The notes under the pieces were generated by a model, which was not told the origin of the DNA, did not search any database, and saw only the letters and a list, made by a program, of their open reading frames with translations. Below are positions 9,921 to 18,810 of a stretch of DNA of 64,000 nt, one piece after another. The first letter of the stretch is position 1; each line of letters starts with the position of its first letter. Made by a program: the position numbers and the translations under genes. Origin of the DNA: Scilla litardierei (taxonomy: Eukaryota > Streptophyta > Magnoliopsida > Asparagales > Asparagaceae); assembly GCA_030789695.1 (NCBI GenBank), contig CM061134.1, positions 64,035,370 to 64,099,369 on the forward strand, read 5' to 3'.

Positions 9921-11330
9921 CTACAAAATCTTAGCGGTTGTCTTAGAGGCGGCATGATGTCCCCCGCATGGCAGACCGTGGCAATGCAAAATGATAGACG
10001 TTGCCTCCTCTTTAGAAACACACCTCCGAATAACACTATCTTTGCATATCTTGAAGAGGTATGGATCTTCCCAAAAATAGCTACGGACCTCATGCAAAAA
10101 TCTCCTCTTTTGGTGCGTGGGCATCCCATGCGGTTTAATTCCACAAGCCAAGTAATTGACGAAGTCCGCGTACCAAGGTACTTCTCCGGTCTTTATGGCG
10201 TATAGCCTCTCATCCACAAATGTGTCGTCGATAGGCAAACTCTCGTCTTCCTTGTCGCGAATAAGCCTAGACAAATGGTCCGCCACAACATTGTCCATAC
10301 CTTTCTTGTCTCTGATCTCCAAATCGAACTCTTGCAGCAAGAGTATCCACCTAATTAACCGAGGCTTGGCTTCTTTCTTGTTTAAAAGATATTTCAACGC
10401 CGCATGGTCGGTGTGGACAATCACCTTGGAACCGAGGAGGTAGGAACGAAACTTCTTGATGGAATAGACGACCGCTAGAAGCTCTTTTTCGGTAGTTGTA
10501 TAGTTTTTCTGCGCGTCATCCAATGTCTTGCTCACATAGAATATCGCATGAAGCTTCCTGTCTTTCCTTTGTCCCAATACCACTCCAATGGCTTGGTCGC
10601 TAGCATCACACATTAGCTCAAAGGGAAGGCTCCAATTCGGTGGTTGTATGATGGGCACGGAGACTAGTGCTTCCTTCAAGGCATTGAAGGCTTGCAAGCA
10701 TTCCCCTGAAAAAATAAAAGGAGTATCTTTAGCGAGCAAGGAAGTAAGCGGTCGGGCAATCGAGGCGAAATCCTTGATGAAGCGGCGGTAAAACCCCGCA
10801 TGACCAAGAAAGCCTCTAATGCCCTTGACATTAATAGGTGGAGGGAGTTTCTCGATTACCTCAATCTTTGCTTTATCTACCTCAATTCCTCTCGAGGAGA
10901 CAAGGTGCCCGAGGACTATACCTTCCGTGACCATGAAGTGACACTTCTCCCAATTTAGAGTGAGATTGTTTTGTTGGCACCTTTTAAGGACTTTAGTAAG
11001 ATTGGTCAAACAAGAGTCAAACTCACTTCCATAAACCGAAAAATCATCCATAAATACTTCCATAATATTTTCAATATAATCGGAAAATATGGATGTCATA
11101 CACCTCTGAAAGGTGGCGGGAGCATTACAAAGACCAAACGGCATCCTACGGTAGGCATAGGTACCATAGGGACAAGTAAAAGTGGTCTTTTTCTTGGTCA
11201 TCTTCGTGCAAAGGGATTTGAAAGAATCCCGAATACCCATCTAGATAACAAAAGTATTTATGTTTAGCTAGGCGTTCAAGCATTTGATCAATGAAGGGCA
11301 ATGGATAATGGTCCTTTCAGGTAGCTTTAT
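9921..11330 (-). pseudogene. Ath1 reverse transcriptase and RNase H
   Basis: The main open frame runs 11240-9921 (439 codons). RT motifs include [15 protein letters not shown] and the polymerase site FMDD at ORF residues 63-66. The RNase H segment has [11 protein letters not shown] and ends with [12 protein letters not shown], followed by the start of the integrase zinc region. Upstream, between about 11240 and 11405, RT coding continues but is broken by compensating frameshifts and a stop, which return it to the same frame as the N-terminal ORF. The catalytic Asp pair is intact; the breaks make the protein non-functional as it stands. Confidence 0.9.
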
Positions 11331-12353
11331 TTAGTTTCCTATAATCAATACACATTCGCCATCCCATGACGGTGCGTGTAGAAATGGGTTCTCCTTTATC
11401 ATTTTTATAACTGTCATCCCCCCTTTCTTGGGGACGACGTGAACAGGGCTAACCCATCTACTGTCAGAGATAGGATAAATAATACCGGCGTCAAGCAATT
11501 TTAGGATTTCCTTTTTAACCACATCCTTCATGTTCGGGTTTAACCACCTTTGAGGCTCTATGGAGGTGGCGTCGGTATCTTCCAAATGGATCCTATGTGT
11601 GCAAAGCCTAGGGCTTATCCCTTTCAGATCGGAGATAGTGTAGCCAAGGACATCTTTATGGCTCCTAAGAACATCTAGGAGTTTTTCAAGTTGATCTTGC
11701 GTGAGGTGGGAGTTGACTATCACCGAAAAAGTTAATTTGTTACCCAAAAAGGCATACCTTAGATTCGGCGGTAATTGTTTAAGTTCTACCTCAGAAGGTG
11801 CCGCTCCTTCTACTTCATCAGCTCGCATGAGTTTGGCTTCTTCCCTTTCATCCGAGTCTAGCTCATGTTCAGGTGGCGTGCTCTCATGCGAAGACTCAGA
11901 CTCACTACTTAGTGAGGACGATGCATCGAAATAGGCGCTCTCCGATTCTGTGCTAGCATCGTCAAAACCTTCACTCTGCTCCGGTTCGTTCCTGGAGTCA
12001 AGAAACACATCAGACGATTCATAAAAGCGAGAGTGAGTGTCATAGAGTGTAACTCCCTGAACATTAGTTTGCTCGAAAGATTCTTCGGGAGTATAGTGCT
12101 CTTCGACACTTGTTCTACCGTCTTCGAAATATAACTTGTCATCTATCACATCAACTCTGACATTGCCCCCGATATTCCCATCCGGGGAGACTTGATCCAT
12201 CACAAAACTAGCAAACAGTTGTTCGTCGGGGTCCTTGATATCGATAGCAAATGCTCCTGTGGCGTGGACCTCATCGACAAGCTCCTTAAGGAGGTCTATG
12301 AAGGAGTCATAATCTCCCTGACTGAGTTCCGTTGTCGACATTGCATCCTCCAT
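11331..12353 (-). pseudogene. Ath1 N-terminal ORF: acidic region joined to start of RT; no gag
   Basis: Starts at the ATG at 12353 (MEDAMSTTEL), only about 140 nt after the primer-binding site, and runs about 340 codons. The first half is a Glu/Asp/Ser-rich acidic region without recognisable gag features. The second half is the N-terminus of a Gypsy RT (IEPQRWLNPNMKDVVKKEI, then VSPVHVVPKKGG), then a frameshift. I find no CX2CX4HX4C zinc knuckle and no D(S/T)G protease site, so the gag-protease part present in ordinary Athila elements seems to be missing. The acidic part could be the remnant of the gag-pol spacer or a replacement. Confidence 0.75.
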
Positions 12354-12494
12354 TCTCCCTGTTAAGATCTTATGCAAAATACGGGGAGAGTATGCAAATA
12401 GGGCTGCAAACAGAGTTAGAACAGGATACAGAAGAAAGTAAAGAAAGAAAGAAAAATAACCGGGTTGTCGATGCCGAACACCGTCAAAATGGCG

Positions 12495-12512
12495 TCCCCG
12501 ACAACGGCGCCA
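12495..12512 (-). other. Ath1 primer-binding site (tRNA-Asp)
   Basis: The minus strand reads TGGCGCCGTTGTCGGGGA, complementary at 17 of 18 positions to the 3' end of plant tRNA-Asp including CCA. It lies 6 nt inside the 5' LTR. This primer is characteristic of Athila-type elements; the perfect version occurs in Lard1 at 51709-51726. Confidence 0.9.
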
Positions 12513-12884
12513 AAAACTTGATCGTCTCCGGGCGTACACCCAAAAGAGCGACCGTGTAGTTTTACTGCAAGCGCACGATGTAGCGGTGAGCGGGTATCGA
12601 ACACAGGGAGGACGAATGACGGTGTCTCCGAACAACCTGGCTATAGGAACAGAAAAAGATGGAATTTTTCTTTTGGCGATCCTGTCACAATCGTCAGACA
12701 AAGTATGGATGTATAAAATCAAATAAAGGACGCCTAGGGAATGGGGAATCCCCGCTACTCACCGTATCTCGTCAATGTGATTCATTGGTATCACAATTGC
12801 TAGGGTAGAATTTCGGATGAACTAGTTGCAACTGAATGTAAAACCTAGCTCACGCTCTCGCGCTGTTGCCGGTCTATAGCTAAC

Positions 12885-13179
12885 CTAGGGTTGGGTCCAA
12901 TATCTTGCAAACCCTAGCCTAGGCAAGCTAGCATTAGGATCAACATCATCGTTTAATCGCGCCCCGAGCCCACTCTCGTGCAAACTCGGGCCGCGACCTA
13001 GGTTGGGATAGTTCCTACCCGTCCAATCTCTTGCAAACGGGTATCGGCATGGAATTGCAACCGAGAACCCTAGTATCGGTCCAATCTCTTGCAAACCGAT
13101 ACTACGGAAACTCGATTTCAACCCAATTCGGATTTCTAGGGTTTCCTATCGAATCGGGATCCAATCTCTTGCAAATCCC
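12885..13179 (-). repeat. Array of five hairpins with one shared loop (5' LTR copy)
   Basis: Same five stem-loops as 1615-1909. The fifth stem is longer here, GGGAT (13156-13160) with ATCCC (13175-13179). In the sense direction the array is in the downstream third of the LTR, so it may lie in the transcribed leader (R-U5). Confidence 0.85.
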
Positions 13180-13665
13180 AATCGATATGAACACCTAGCT
13201 ATCCGTGATAAATCGATCCCAAACTAATCCTAATAGCAATTCTAGCAATATTTCTACCAAATCATCACAAATCAGAAATTGGGTTCGTAGGGTTCATCCC
13301 CACGCCCCAAGACATGTGGACTACTCATAATTCATAGCACAAATACAAAAATAATCAATGGAATTAACAAGAGAATTCATCACAATATTCAAATAAGCAA
13401 TAAAAATAAGATTTTTAATGGAGAGGGAGACAAACCAATAGAGTTCTCCAGGAATCCAACAAAAATAAACTTTTCTCTCCTCCCCAATCACCAAAATCAA
13501 AAGCTAAAAAGTTTAATCTAAAAAGCTGCAAAAAGTAAAGGAAAAAGCCCCCTAACCTAGGTCAAAAACTGGGGTTAAATACCCCCCAAAATCGTCCAAA
13601 AAACTGTGACCAAAATGCCCCTGCGCAGCCTGAAAATCGTAATTTACGCTACAGGCAGCGCGGCT

Positions 13666-14047
13666 CACTCGGCCGAGTGACAAAAGTCGCTCGGCCGAGT
13701 AAGAAATCCTGAGAAATTCCAGTAAGTCTGGGTCTTCGGGGGTCTTCGCTTCGGGGGTCGCTCGGCCGAGTGAGTTGTCGTCACTCGGCCGATGGCTTCT
13801 CTTCACTCGGGCGGTCGGTAATTTCCACTCGGCCGAGTGGGTCTTCTGAAGCTCAGGCAGACGAAAAATAGTAAGTTGGCTCTTTTGGATGGGCATCGTC
13901 TGAGTGCCACTCGGGCGGATGGGATCTCGTCACTCGGCCGATGTGGCTTCCGATGCTCGGTCGAGTGCACATATGAAGTGTGTCCGATCTGGTCGGCCGA
14001 GCGGTGTCTCGCTGGTCGGCCGAGTGACTCCTTCACTCGGCCGAGTG
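13666..14047. repeat. Palindrome cluster in 5' LTR U3
   Basis: Counterpart of 2395-2776, with perfect CACTCGGCCGAGTG copies at 13666-13679, 13826-13839 and 14034-14047. Binding sites for a protein dimer are the simplest reading. Confidence 0.9.
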
Positions 14048-14342
14048 AGACACCAAAAATGCCCATTCAGCTTGTTTTTGCCTCCTCGTCGCTCCTACGA
14101 CGTTCTTTCTTCTTCCGCTCCTCTCCATTGGCAAAATACCCCTCGGGGAGGTAGTCGGTGACACTCTGGAGTAGGTGTATTTCGGAATCACTCCAAATCG
14201 CTCCAAATCTCCTGAAATACGACAAAAACAACAAATCGTGAAAAGTATCGCAATATCGTCGATATATCGTGAAAAACATGATTTGAGCGATCTAAATGGC
14301 ATGCAAACATGTGGGAAAAAGGTGTAAAATATGGAGTGATCA

Positions 14343-14638
14343 CGTAGCACCGTTTAATTTCCGTCTAGGTTGGGTGCTTGCACCAGTAGTTTACTTTTTC
14401 TGTCGTTGTAGCCGACTCAGGCTTTTGTTAGACTCTCAGTATTCTGGATTGATAAATTTGGAATAAAATGAATGTTTTCTTTTTTAGTACTTTTATTTTT
14501 TTGTACTACCATGCAGGGACCTGTTCCTTCGTCTTGGAGTACCACACAGATGCTTATTGGGTCCGGGCTTTTCAGCTCCGGCCTAAGCGGGCCTTAGTCA
14601 TGCTTTGCCTCTATTTTTTTTGGGAGCGGGGCGTGACA
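14343..14638 (+). repeat. Tek1 5' LTR, right portion
   Basis: Resumes after the CGTAG target duplication and runs to the LTR end GGCGTGACA at 14638. The CATGACA-like end mirrors the TGTCATG start seen for the Tek2 3' LTR at 63973. No gene is present. Confidence 0.8.
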
Positions 14639-14646
14639 GGTTTTAG

Positions 14647-14664
14647 TGGTGGCCCATGCAGGTC
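14647..14664 (+). other. Tek1 primer-binding site (tRNA-Ile)
   Basis: TGGTGGCCCATGCAGGTC is an exact 18-base complement of the 3' end of plant tRNA-Ile(AAU) with CCA, as I remember that tRNA. It begins 8 nt after the LTR end. The same 18 bases occupy the same place in Tek2 (57489-57506). It is not a tRNA gene. Confidence 0.85.
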
Positions 14665-14763
14665 CCATTCTTTCTGCAAGTACGGAACAATATGAGTATT
14701 GACATTCATTTTATTGTTATCCAGTAATTATACGAGTCTAATCTCTGTATTTCTTGACAATAG
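14662..14763 (+). other. Candidate 5' leader intron of Tek1
   Basis: A GT donor in CAG|GTCCCA, inside the primer site, and an AG acceptor in TTGACAATAG|GATGG just before the gag ATG at 14765 bound a 102-nt segment. Splicing would remove an upstream ATG at 14694. Tek2 has the same arrangement with about 100 nt once its LINE insertion is discounted. The donor could be a coincidence of the tRNA complement. Confidence 0.4.
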
Positions 14764-14764
14764 G

Positions 14765-15910
14765 ATGGCAGGTCGACGCGTCACCCGATCCGGGAACTCA
14801 GGCGATGGAGTTCCGGAAGACCAAGGCGGAGAGTTTTGCTAGTTTCTGGGCGTGATGAAAGAGATGCTGGACGTGCAACACTAGTTGGTTCAGCAGTCCC
14901 ACCGTGCTGCCCATGCTCCTCCAGTAGCACCACCACCGCCTCCGCCTGCCCCTCAAGCTGCTCCCAGAGTGAAGCAGTTCAATGAGCTTCAGCCGAAGAC
15001 ATTTTCTGGGAAGGAAGGACCGTTGGCTGCTGATGAGTGGATTCTGAGTACTGAGGAGAAGCTGATTGCTGCGAAGATTTCTGATGATACCCAAGTTGAG
15101 ATAGCGAAGATGCAGCTGACCGAGAATGCTAGGAACTGGTGGCGCATTGAGGAGAGGCGCCTGCAGAAGCCAGTGGAGTGGATGACTTTTCGATCGATGT
15201 TCAAGGAGAAGTATTTCACCAAGGCTGCTAGGAGGGAGCTGTTGAGCAGATATTTAGATCTGAAGTAGGGGGATATGACCGTCGACGAGTATGAGGCGGA
15301 GTTCGAGATGCTGAGTCGGTTTGCCCCACATATGGTGAGGAAGGAGGAGAAACGAGCTGATCATTTTCGTCAGGGATTGCGTCCGAAGATTCTGGCTTCG
15401 ATGTCTTCGGCAGATTTCACGACCATGGGAGCGGTGCTGAATGCCGCGAGAAACCATGAGACCATATCGCGTCTACCTGACCCTCCAGCTGATAGAGGGA
15501 AGCGTCCCATGGAACAGTACCGGCCACCTGCTATGCCGGCTATAAGGCCAGTTCAACAGTGCCTTTCAAGAGGGCAGGAGCACCTATGCAGAGTCAGAAT
15601 AAGGGACCATGTCACTTCTGCGGCAAGCCAGGACATGTTCAGACCAATTGTAGGAGGAAGCTGGGATTGTGCTTGGTTTGTAGAGATGCTTCGCATGCAG
15701 CTAAGGATTGTCCAAGAGCGCGTCATGCCATGGTCGGAGCACCAGCCCCGCTACAGAGTAGAGCGCCTGCCCCGGTTCAGAGAGGAGCTGTTGTATATGG
15801 ACCACCCTTGGCGCCACAGAGGCAGATGTTTCAGCGGGCAGTGCAACCCCAGAGGCCGGCTTACACCATGACCGCTGTTGAGACTGAGGAGCTGGATGGA
15901 GTTATTGCAG
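14765..15910 (+). pseudogene. Tek1 gag
   Basis: The ATG at 14765 (MAGRRVTRSG) opens a frame that continues to about 15540 with three TAG stops (14840, 14882, 15266), each explained by CAG to TAG. The capsid-like part includes FNELQPKTFSGKEGPLAADEW and, after the third stop, MTVDEYEAEFEML. A frameshift near 15550 moves to the frame with two intact zinc knuckles, CHFCGKPGHVQTNC and CLVCRDASHAAKDC (both CX2CX4HX4C), which would bind RNA for packaging. It ends at GVIAG before the intron-like break at 15911. Confidence 0.85.
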
Positions 15911-16023
15911 GTATACTTCGAATCTAGACTTTCATTTCATAGTGTAGATCTTAATGTTAGATATGTTTGTTTGCCTTGTTTGTTAGAGTAGCTTGGTTTG
16001 ACCGTAGTTCTTTCGTATCCTAG
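15911..16023 (+). other. Candidate intron between gag and protease of Tek1
   Basis: 113 nt from GTATAC to TCCTAG. Removing it joins GTTATTGCAG to GCACCATTC in phase 1, and the frame passes from gag (..GVIAG) straight into [16 protein letters not shown] of protease. Without removal there are stops and a frame change (113 is not a multiple of 3). Tek2 has a 90-nt segment at the same place and phase (60324-60413). Confidence 0.65.
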
Positions 16024-18231
16024 GCACCATTCTAGTGTCCTCTCACCCTGCCTTGGCTTTGTTCGACTCTGGTGCATCCATGTGCATCCTATCGCGGAGA
16101 TTTGTAACAAGGCACTCCATTCCCACCCATACACTTCCTAAGTGTTGGGACATCACCATAGGGAACGGAGTGGTGGCTGTGAATTTGGGTTGTCGATCGA
16201 TCCCCTTGGTGGTCAGTGGACACGAACTATTTGTAGATTTCATCGTCCACGATCTACCGCATTTCAATGTCATTCTTGGCATTGATTGGCTGGGAGACTT
16301 CCACGCGTCGATCGAATTCCACAGCAAGAGGGTGGTATTCCGGATTCCAGGCCACCCGGAGTTCGAGTTCCGTAGCAGAGACGAGTCGCTTGGGCCCATC
16401 AGATTTCGGGCCAAGCCAGAGGCGCCGATTGTAGCAGCTATGCAGTTAGAGACCGATCGATCAGGAGTCATTAGAGACTTCGACGACGTCTTCCCGGAGG
16501 ATATCTCGGGTCTGCCACCCGACAGAGCCCTAGAGTTTGGAATTGATCTTATGCCGGGAGCGCAGCCGATATCGAAGGCGCCGTATCGAATGGCTCCTGC
16601 TGAGCTTGAGGAACTGCGGAAGCAATTAGATGAGTTACTGCAGAAGGGTTTCATCCACCCTAGTGTGTCACCGTGGGGTGCACCCGTATTGCTCGTGAAG
16701 AAGAAGGATGGGTCCTGCAGGATGTGCGTGGACTATCGAGGGCTGAATGCTGTCACAGTGAAGAATAAGTATCCGCTGCCGCGCATCGACGATATTTTTG
16801 ATCAGCTAGGAGGTTCGAGAGTTTTCTCAAAGTTGGACTTGAGGAGCGGTTACCATTAGATGAAGGTGAAGAAGGACGATATTCCAAAGACAGCCTTCCG
16901 GAAGAAGTACGGACATTATGAGTTTGTGGTTATGCCCTTCGGCGTGACCAATGCTCCAGCCGTGTTCATGAATTTGATGAATTTGATATTCTACGACTTC
17001 CTGGATAAGTTTGTCGTTATCTTTATAGATGGCATTCTTATTTACTCGAAGTCTGAGGAGGAGCACAGCGGTCATCTGAGGACAGTGCTGGAGACGCTGA
17101 GGCGACATAAGCTATATGCCAAATATAGTAAGTGCGAGTTCTGGCTGGACAGAGTCACGTTCCTAGGACACATGGTGTCTGGGGATGGCATATCTGTAGA
17201 TCCGGAGAAGGTCAGAGCAGTCAGAGATTGGCCGACTCCGCAGTCAGCGTCAGATATCAGGAGCTTTCTTGGCTTAGCGGGCTATTATCGGCGGTTCATC
17301 AAGGATTTCTCGAAGATTACGGAGTCGATGACGCAGCTGACGAGGAAGGATGTGGAGTTCCTTTGGACAGATGCTTGTGAGGAGGCCTTCAGTATCTTGA
17401 AGGCGAGATTGACCACGGCACCGGTGTTGGCTATACCGGATCAGAGCGGAGGCTTCGAAGTATATTGTGATGCATCAGGGAAGGGCCTAGGATGCGTCTT
17501 GCATCAGCATGGCCACGTGGTCGTGTACGCTTCTCGTCAGTTGAGGACTCATGCGAAGAATTACCCGACGCACGATCTGGAGTTGGCAGCGGTGATATTT
17601 GCACTGAAGATCTAGAGGCACTTCTTGCTAAGTGAGAGCATGAAGATTTTCACCTATCACAAAAGTTTGAAGTACATCTTTACGCAGAAGGAGCTCAACA
17701 TGCATTAGAGACGATGGTTAGAGCTCATGGCTGACTATGAGATAGACTTGCAGTATCACCCAGGGAAGGTGAACGTAGTGCCCGATGCTTTGAGTAGACT
17801 TTCTACTGCGATGATGCATACTGCCGACTGGAGGATTCAACATGAGCTGAGAGAGATGGATTTAGAAGTCGTCCTACCTGGTGTGGTTCTTTCATTCATG
17901 AATTTGCAGATTCAGTCCACGATCGTGGATCGGATCAAGGTAACACAGACAGGAGATTCAAAGCTACAGAGGATCAGGAGGCAGGTTGAAGCTGTACTAC
18001 GGACGGAGTTCGTGATTCATGAGGATGGTTCGCTGCGGTACGGCAGCAGACTCTGCGTACCGGCAGGTGATGTTCGTAAGGAGCTGGTGAGCGAGGCTCA
18101 TAGCTCGCCTTATTCTATACATCCTGGTGGCACCAAGATGTATAAGGACCTCCGTCTAAATTACTGGTGGATTGGCATGAATAGGAGTGTGGCACGGAGC
18201 GTTGCCAAGTGTTTGATATGCCAACAGGTGA
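16024..18231 (+). pseudogene. Tek1 protease, reverse transcriptase, RNase H, start of integrase
   Basis: Protease site LFDSGAS lies near 16062. RT follows from about 16440 ([36 protein letters not shown]). A TAG at 16857 (CAG to TAG) interrupts it. The polymerase motif reads FIDG (ORF residues 55-58 from 16860) instead of FIDD, so a catalytic Asp is lost. RNase H spans roughly 17440-17800, with stops near 17614 and 17707, and ends [10 protein letters not shown]. The integrase zinc-binding region keeps HPGGTKMYKDL and CLICQQ, then the element is cut off near 18231. Length and order match chromoviruses; this copy is inactive. Confidence 0.88.
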
Positions 18232-18810
18232 AAATAAATCCTAGTGATATAATGCTATTTGGAAAATGTTGGATTAATTTTGGTTGAGTTTATAAGAGTA
18301 TCTCCCTTTGTACTTCTATATTTAATAATTGCACTTACACAATGGTGTTGAATTCAAAATTATGATTTTCATTGTATTTGAAGGGCTTTCATATGGATGT
18401 CGACAAGCAAATGCTTGTTATAATTTATAATGCTCTTTTCTTTTGCATGTGGTATTTTTTAAACTTCATGAATGCACTTTTGATGATAACAAAGGGGTAG
18501 AAATATTGACAGTTTTGGAATATTGATCTTATGGTATTATTTGGTGTGTGGTACCGTATTCGGTATTATTCATGGTACATGTACATGGGGGAGCATGAAA
18601 ATAGGGGGAGCATGCTAGAAATACTATGAAAATAGGAGGAGCATGCTAGAAATACTATTGCTATTGTATTGCATGCTTGTGCGCTTGAACATCATGTATT
18701 AGTTGTCTGCATACACCTTCCATTACACTACACACACATCTCACGATGATATTGCTTAAATTGTTAAGTCCAAATCTTGTATTGGTTTGTCATCATCAAA
18801 ATGGGGAGAT
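18232..18810 (+). other. SirA: 3' internal remnant of a Sirevirus-like Copia element
   Basis: No gene seen. It resembles 38720-39247 (SirB) in sequence and order: a TTTTGGTTGA stretch, a GATGATAACAAAGGGG tract (about 18481), GGGGGAGCATG tracts (about 18586, 18603, 18636) and the final AAAATGGGGAGAT before the LTR at 18811. Several successive polypurine tracts before the 3' LTR are known from Sireviruses. The left edge abuts broken Tek1. Confidence 0.7.

Larger units (their letters stand above)
1245..14342 (-). mobile_element. Ath1: full-length Athila-type Ty3/Gypsy element
   Basis: A 13,098-bp element on the minus strand with two near-identical LTRs (1245-3071 and 12519-14342), TG...CA ends and a CGTAG target duplication. 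In sense order it has the 5' LTR, a tRNA-Asp primer site, an acidic ORF that runs into RT, RT-RNase H, integrase, a hairpin, a palindrome-rich spacer with a TATA box, a third ORF of about 748 codons, a long purine-rich 3' region with repeated PPT-like motifs, the PPT and the 3' LTR. The tRNA-Asp primer site, extra 3' ORF and large size fit Athila. No zinc-knuckle gag and no D(S/T)G protease are visible, and pol has frameshifts and stops, so this copy is probably non-autonomous. Confidence 0.93.
12519..14342 (-). repeat. Ath1 5' LTR
   Basis: 1,824 bp, near-identical to 1245-3071, with the same TGATCG...TGATCA ends. It would drive transcription of the element on the minus strand. The palindrome cluster is at 13666-14047, the TATTTAA box at 13575-13581 and the hairpin array at 12885-13179. 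Differences between the two LTRs include losses and gains of palindrome perfection, for example CACTCGGCCGAGTG here against CACTCGGTCGAGTG at 2395. Confidence 0.95.
1..18231 (+). mobile_element. Tek1: truncated Tekay-type Ty3/Gypsy chromovirus, split by Ath1
   Basis: An old LTR retrotransposon in two pieces, 1-1244 and 14343 to about 18231. The first piece plus 14343-14638 is a 5' LTR whose start lies left of the window. Then follow a primer-binding site, gag, protease, reverse transcriptase, RNase H and only the zinc-binding start of integrase, after which the reading breaks into SirA sequence near 18231. The gag/pol order, the RT region ([11 protein letters not shown] and VDYRGLN) and the resemblance to Tek2 at 54572-64000 place it in the Tekay/Del branch of chromoviruses. 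It cannot be autonomous: it has several stops, one gag frameshift and a damaged RT active site, and it lacks the integrase core, chromodomain and 3' LTR. Confidence 0.85.

Noticed and set aside
14647..14664. tRNA-Ile gene fragment
   Set aside because: It is the 18-base complement of the tRNA 3' end beside an LTR, that is, a primer-binding site. No cloverleaf around it.
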